64,000 nucleotides of DNA, taken from Trametopsis cervina (lineage: Eukaryota; Basidiomycota; Agaricomycetes; Polyporales; Irpicaceae). Below, piece by piece: positions 62,601-64,000 of the stretch; position 1 is the stretch's first letter; the number at the start of each line of letters is the position of its first letter. The notes beneath the pieces are model-generated. The model did no database searches. It saw nothing but the letters and a program-made list of their open reading frames with translations, and was not told the DNA's origin. The stretch spans positions 852,589 to 916,588 of the forward strand of contig MU278356.1 in NCBI GenBank assembly GCA_022385755.1, written 5' to 3'. The position numbers and the translations under genes are program-made.

Positions 62601-64000
62601 ACCCAGCGCTCACGCGGGCAACCTTTCCGCCATTCAAACGACGTCCCGAAATCCATTCCCACTGCTGCACACCGCATGTCAACATAGAAGAAAGATCGTC
62701 GAAGGGTTTCCAGATGGCCACGGCTCCCATACCACCAAACACTCTCAACCACCCGTTCAAATCCCCTTCCGCGATGTAATTTCATTTTGGCTTCGTAGCC
62801 TCGTGTCTCGGTTTCGCTACTAATGTGGCTATAGACATCTCAGGCTCCAGCTGACCTGCCAATCTGAATCCGCCCATCTATCGTCGCCAGGTATCCATCG
62901 ATGTCACGAAGCCTCGCAGATGCATCCATACATACCGAGCTCGCTTCCCGGTCCTCCGAACACGTCACGCGTCCAGCGCCCGAAGGCTCGCACGAAGAGA
63001 CAAAGACAATAAGACACAGAACGGCACGAACGCGCGAGAGCACTCCGTTCGTTCATTCGCAGCGGCGTCTGGTTCATGCCCAGAACATCTCGCTTTCCGT
63101 GCGTCGACGCCTCGAGTGATCACAGCCTGGACCGTTCCTTCATTCATCACACTCCTATATATCACAAGCAGACACAAATCTATGATGTTGACCAGTCGGA
63201 AAGTCGACAGGGAGAACTTTAAACGAACCAAGCCACATGGGAATCCGTGCGGACTGAACTCCGCTCTTCCTTTCGTCGCACGAGACGAATTCAACGATGA
63301 ACCTTGCTGTTTTTTCTTCATACAGCACAGCCGGCATCGCCTGACAGCCATCTCGAAATGAGGGGCGCCTTCGAATGTTCACAACGCGGAAACCCTCTTT
63401 GACTGAGCTCGAACTGTGCATGCCTCGTGTCGGTGCGCGTGATACCGAGCAGGGAGGAGTGGGGAGATCCCTCCCCGCCTGGCGAAGCTCACGTCTTCAC
63501 GATACCTGCGGACGTGACATCCCGTCATCCCTGATGACGATGTACGAAGTCTACGCTGAGAAGCAGCCACCGGAGCATTGTTAGAGGTTGGTCAGATTGT
63601 CTCATTCTTTTTTTCGTGCATTATGGCCTTCTCGGTCGCGGTGAGCGGTACGTCCGATGCTCGGGTTCAGATGACATTGCTGAGCGTCATGTGCATCGTG
63701 CGTGAACGCATGTCGCAGGACGGGAGAACATGGCCAGCAACAGCAACGATGTGTGGGGAGGGACTTCTCCAGATCGCACGGGACATCGCACCCGGTCTCC
63801 CCTCTTTGCCGTGCCCAGAATTCCAAGCAACTCACCCACCTCCCCACGGCGAAGTGCGCGAACGCAACAAGTCACCAGCCAGCCAGCTGCGTCCGAAAGT
63901 CTGATCAGCGCACGTCACGATACGTCAAAACGCACCGGCGCAAAGAAGGAAAGCTCACAGAATCAGGGTAAAACGATTAAGGTTTACAGGGATACTGCAG
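56699..64000. other. 7.3 kb gene-poor terminal region
   Basis: Six-frame reading shows only short, mutually overlapping frames (none above 140 codons) with no recognised domain, no splice-linked conserved blocks, no reverse transcriptase or transposase motifs, and no tRNA. The base composition is similar to the rest. The best isolated candidates are 59050-59334 (-) and 60856-61200 (+), neither convincing. It could be a decayed mobile-element or former gene region, a long regulatory or noncoding transcript region, or a place with genes too diverged to recognise. Confidence 0.55.

Noticed and set aside
57000..64000. Search for retrotransposon, DNA transposon, CRISPR or phage-like signals
   Set aside because: No reverse transcriptase, integrase, transposase or repeat-spacer pattern could be read; CRISPR is not expected in a nuclear fungal genome.

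Overview
The window is a 64 kb piece of fungal nuclear DNA, almost certainly from a mushroom-forming basidiomycete (Agaricomycetes). The evidence is dense genes on both strands, each cut by many introns of about 50-70 bp with GT(A/G)NGT donors, CTNAC-like branch points and short intergenic spacers, plus fungal-specific families (Zn2Cys6 factor, Pif1, fungal-type xylulokinase, membrane-anchored aspartic protease). I see no bacterial, viral or CRISPR features. Gene models were built by reading splice sites by eye. For every traced model the exon lengths add up to a whole number of codons with no internal stop. Exon boundaries and protein names remain predictions.

Layout, left to right: RAD9 checkpoint clamp (+, 5' end missing); a small hypothetical gene (-); a 2.2 kb spacer; PIF1-type helicase (+), convergent with RIT1 tRNA ribosyl-phosphate transferase (-); a 1.25 kb spacer; a compact Zn2Cys6 transcription factor (+); a 720-residue disordered protein carrying a SILK-RVxF protein phosphatase 1 docking signature (-); a secreted, membrane-anchored aspartic protease (+); a 650-residue disordered protein (-); PUS1 pseudouridine synthase (+, with two GC-AG introns), convergent with RNA polymerase II subunit RPB4 (-); a vacuolar-type amino acid transporter (+); an R3H-SUZ protein (+); an unknown disordered protein (-); a DUF202 membrane protein (-); D-xylulose kinase (-); a 1.7 kb spacer; an ELMO/CED-12 protein (+); methylenetetrahydrofolate reductase (-); a tRNA-Pro(AGG) gene (-); the complete TOR kinase gene (-, 8.8 kb); a second identical tRNA-Pro(AGG) gene (+); an F-box/RCC1-repeat protein (-); a small nuclear-pore-type membrane protein (-). 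The last 7.3 kb (56.7-64 kb) holds no gene I can support.

Most genes are core housekeeping functions: genome maintenance (RAD9, PIF1), tRNA modification (RIT1, PUS1), transcription (RPB4), one-carbon and pentose metabolism (MTHFR, xylulokinase) and nutrient signalling (TOR). They do not form an operon-like system. The most distinctive points are the TOR gene bracketed by two sequence-identical, intron-containing tRNA-Pro genes that point outward, the candidate PP1-binding scaffold, GC-AG introns and two in-frame starts in PUS1, and a leader-like extension without ATG upstream of PIF1.
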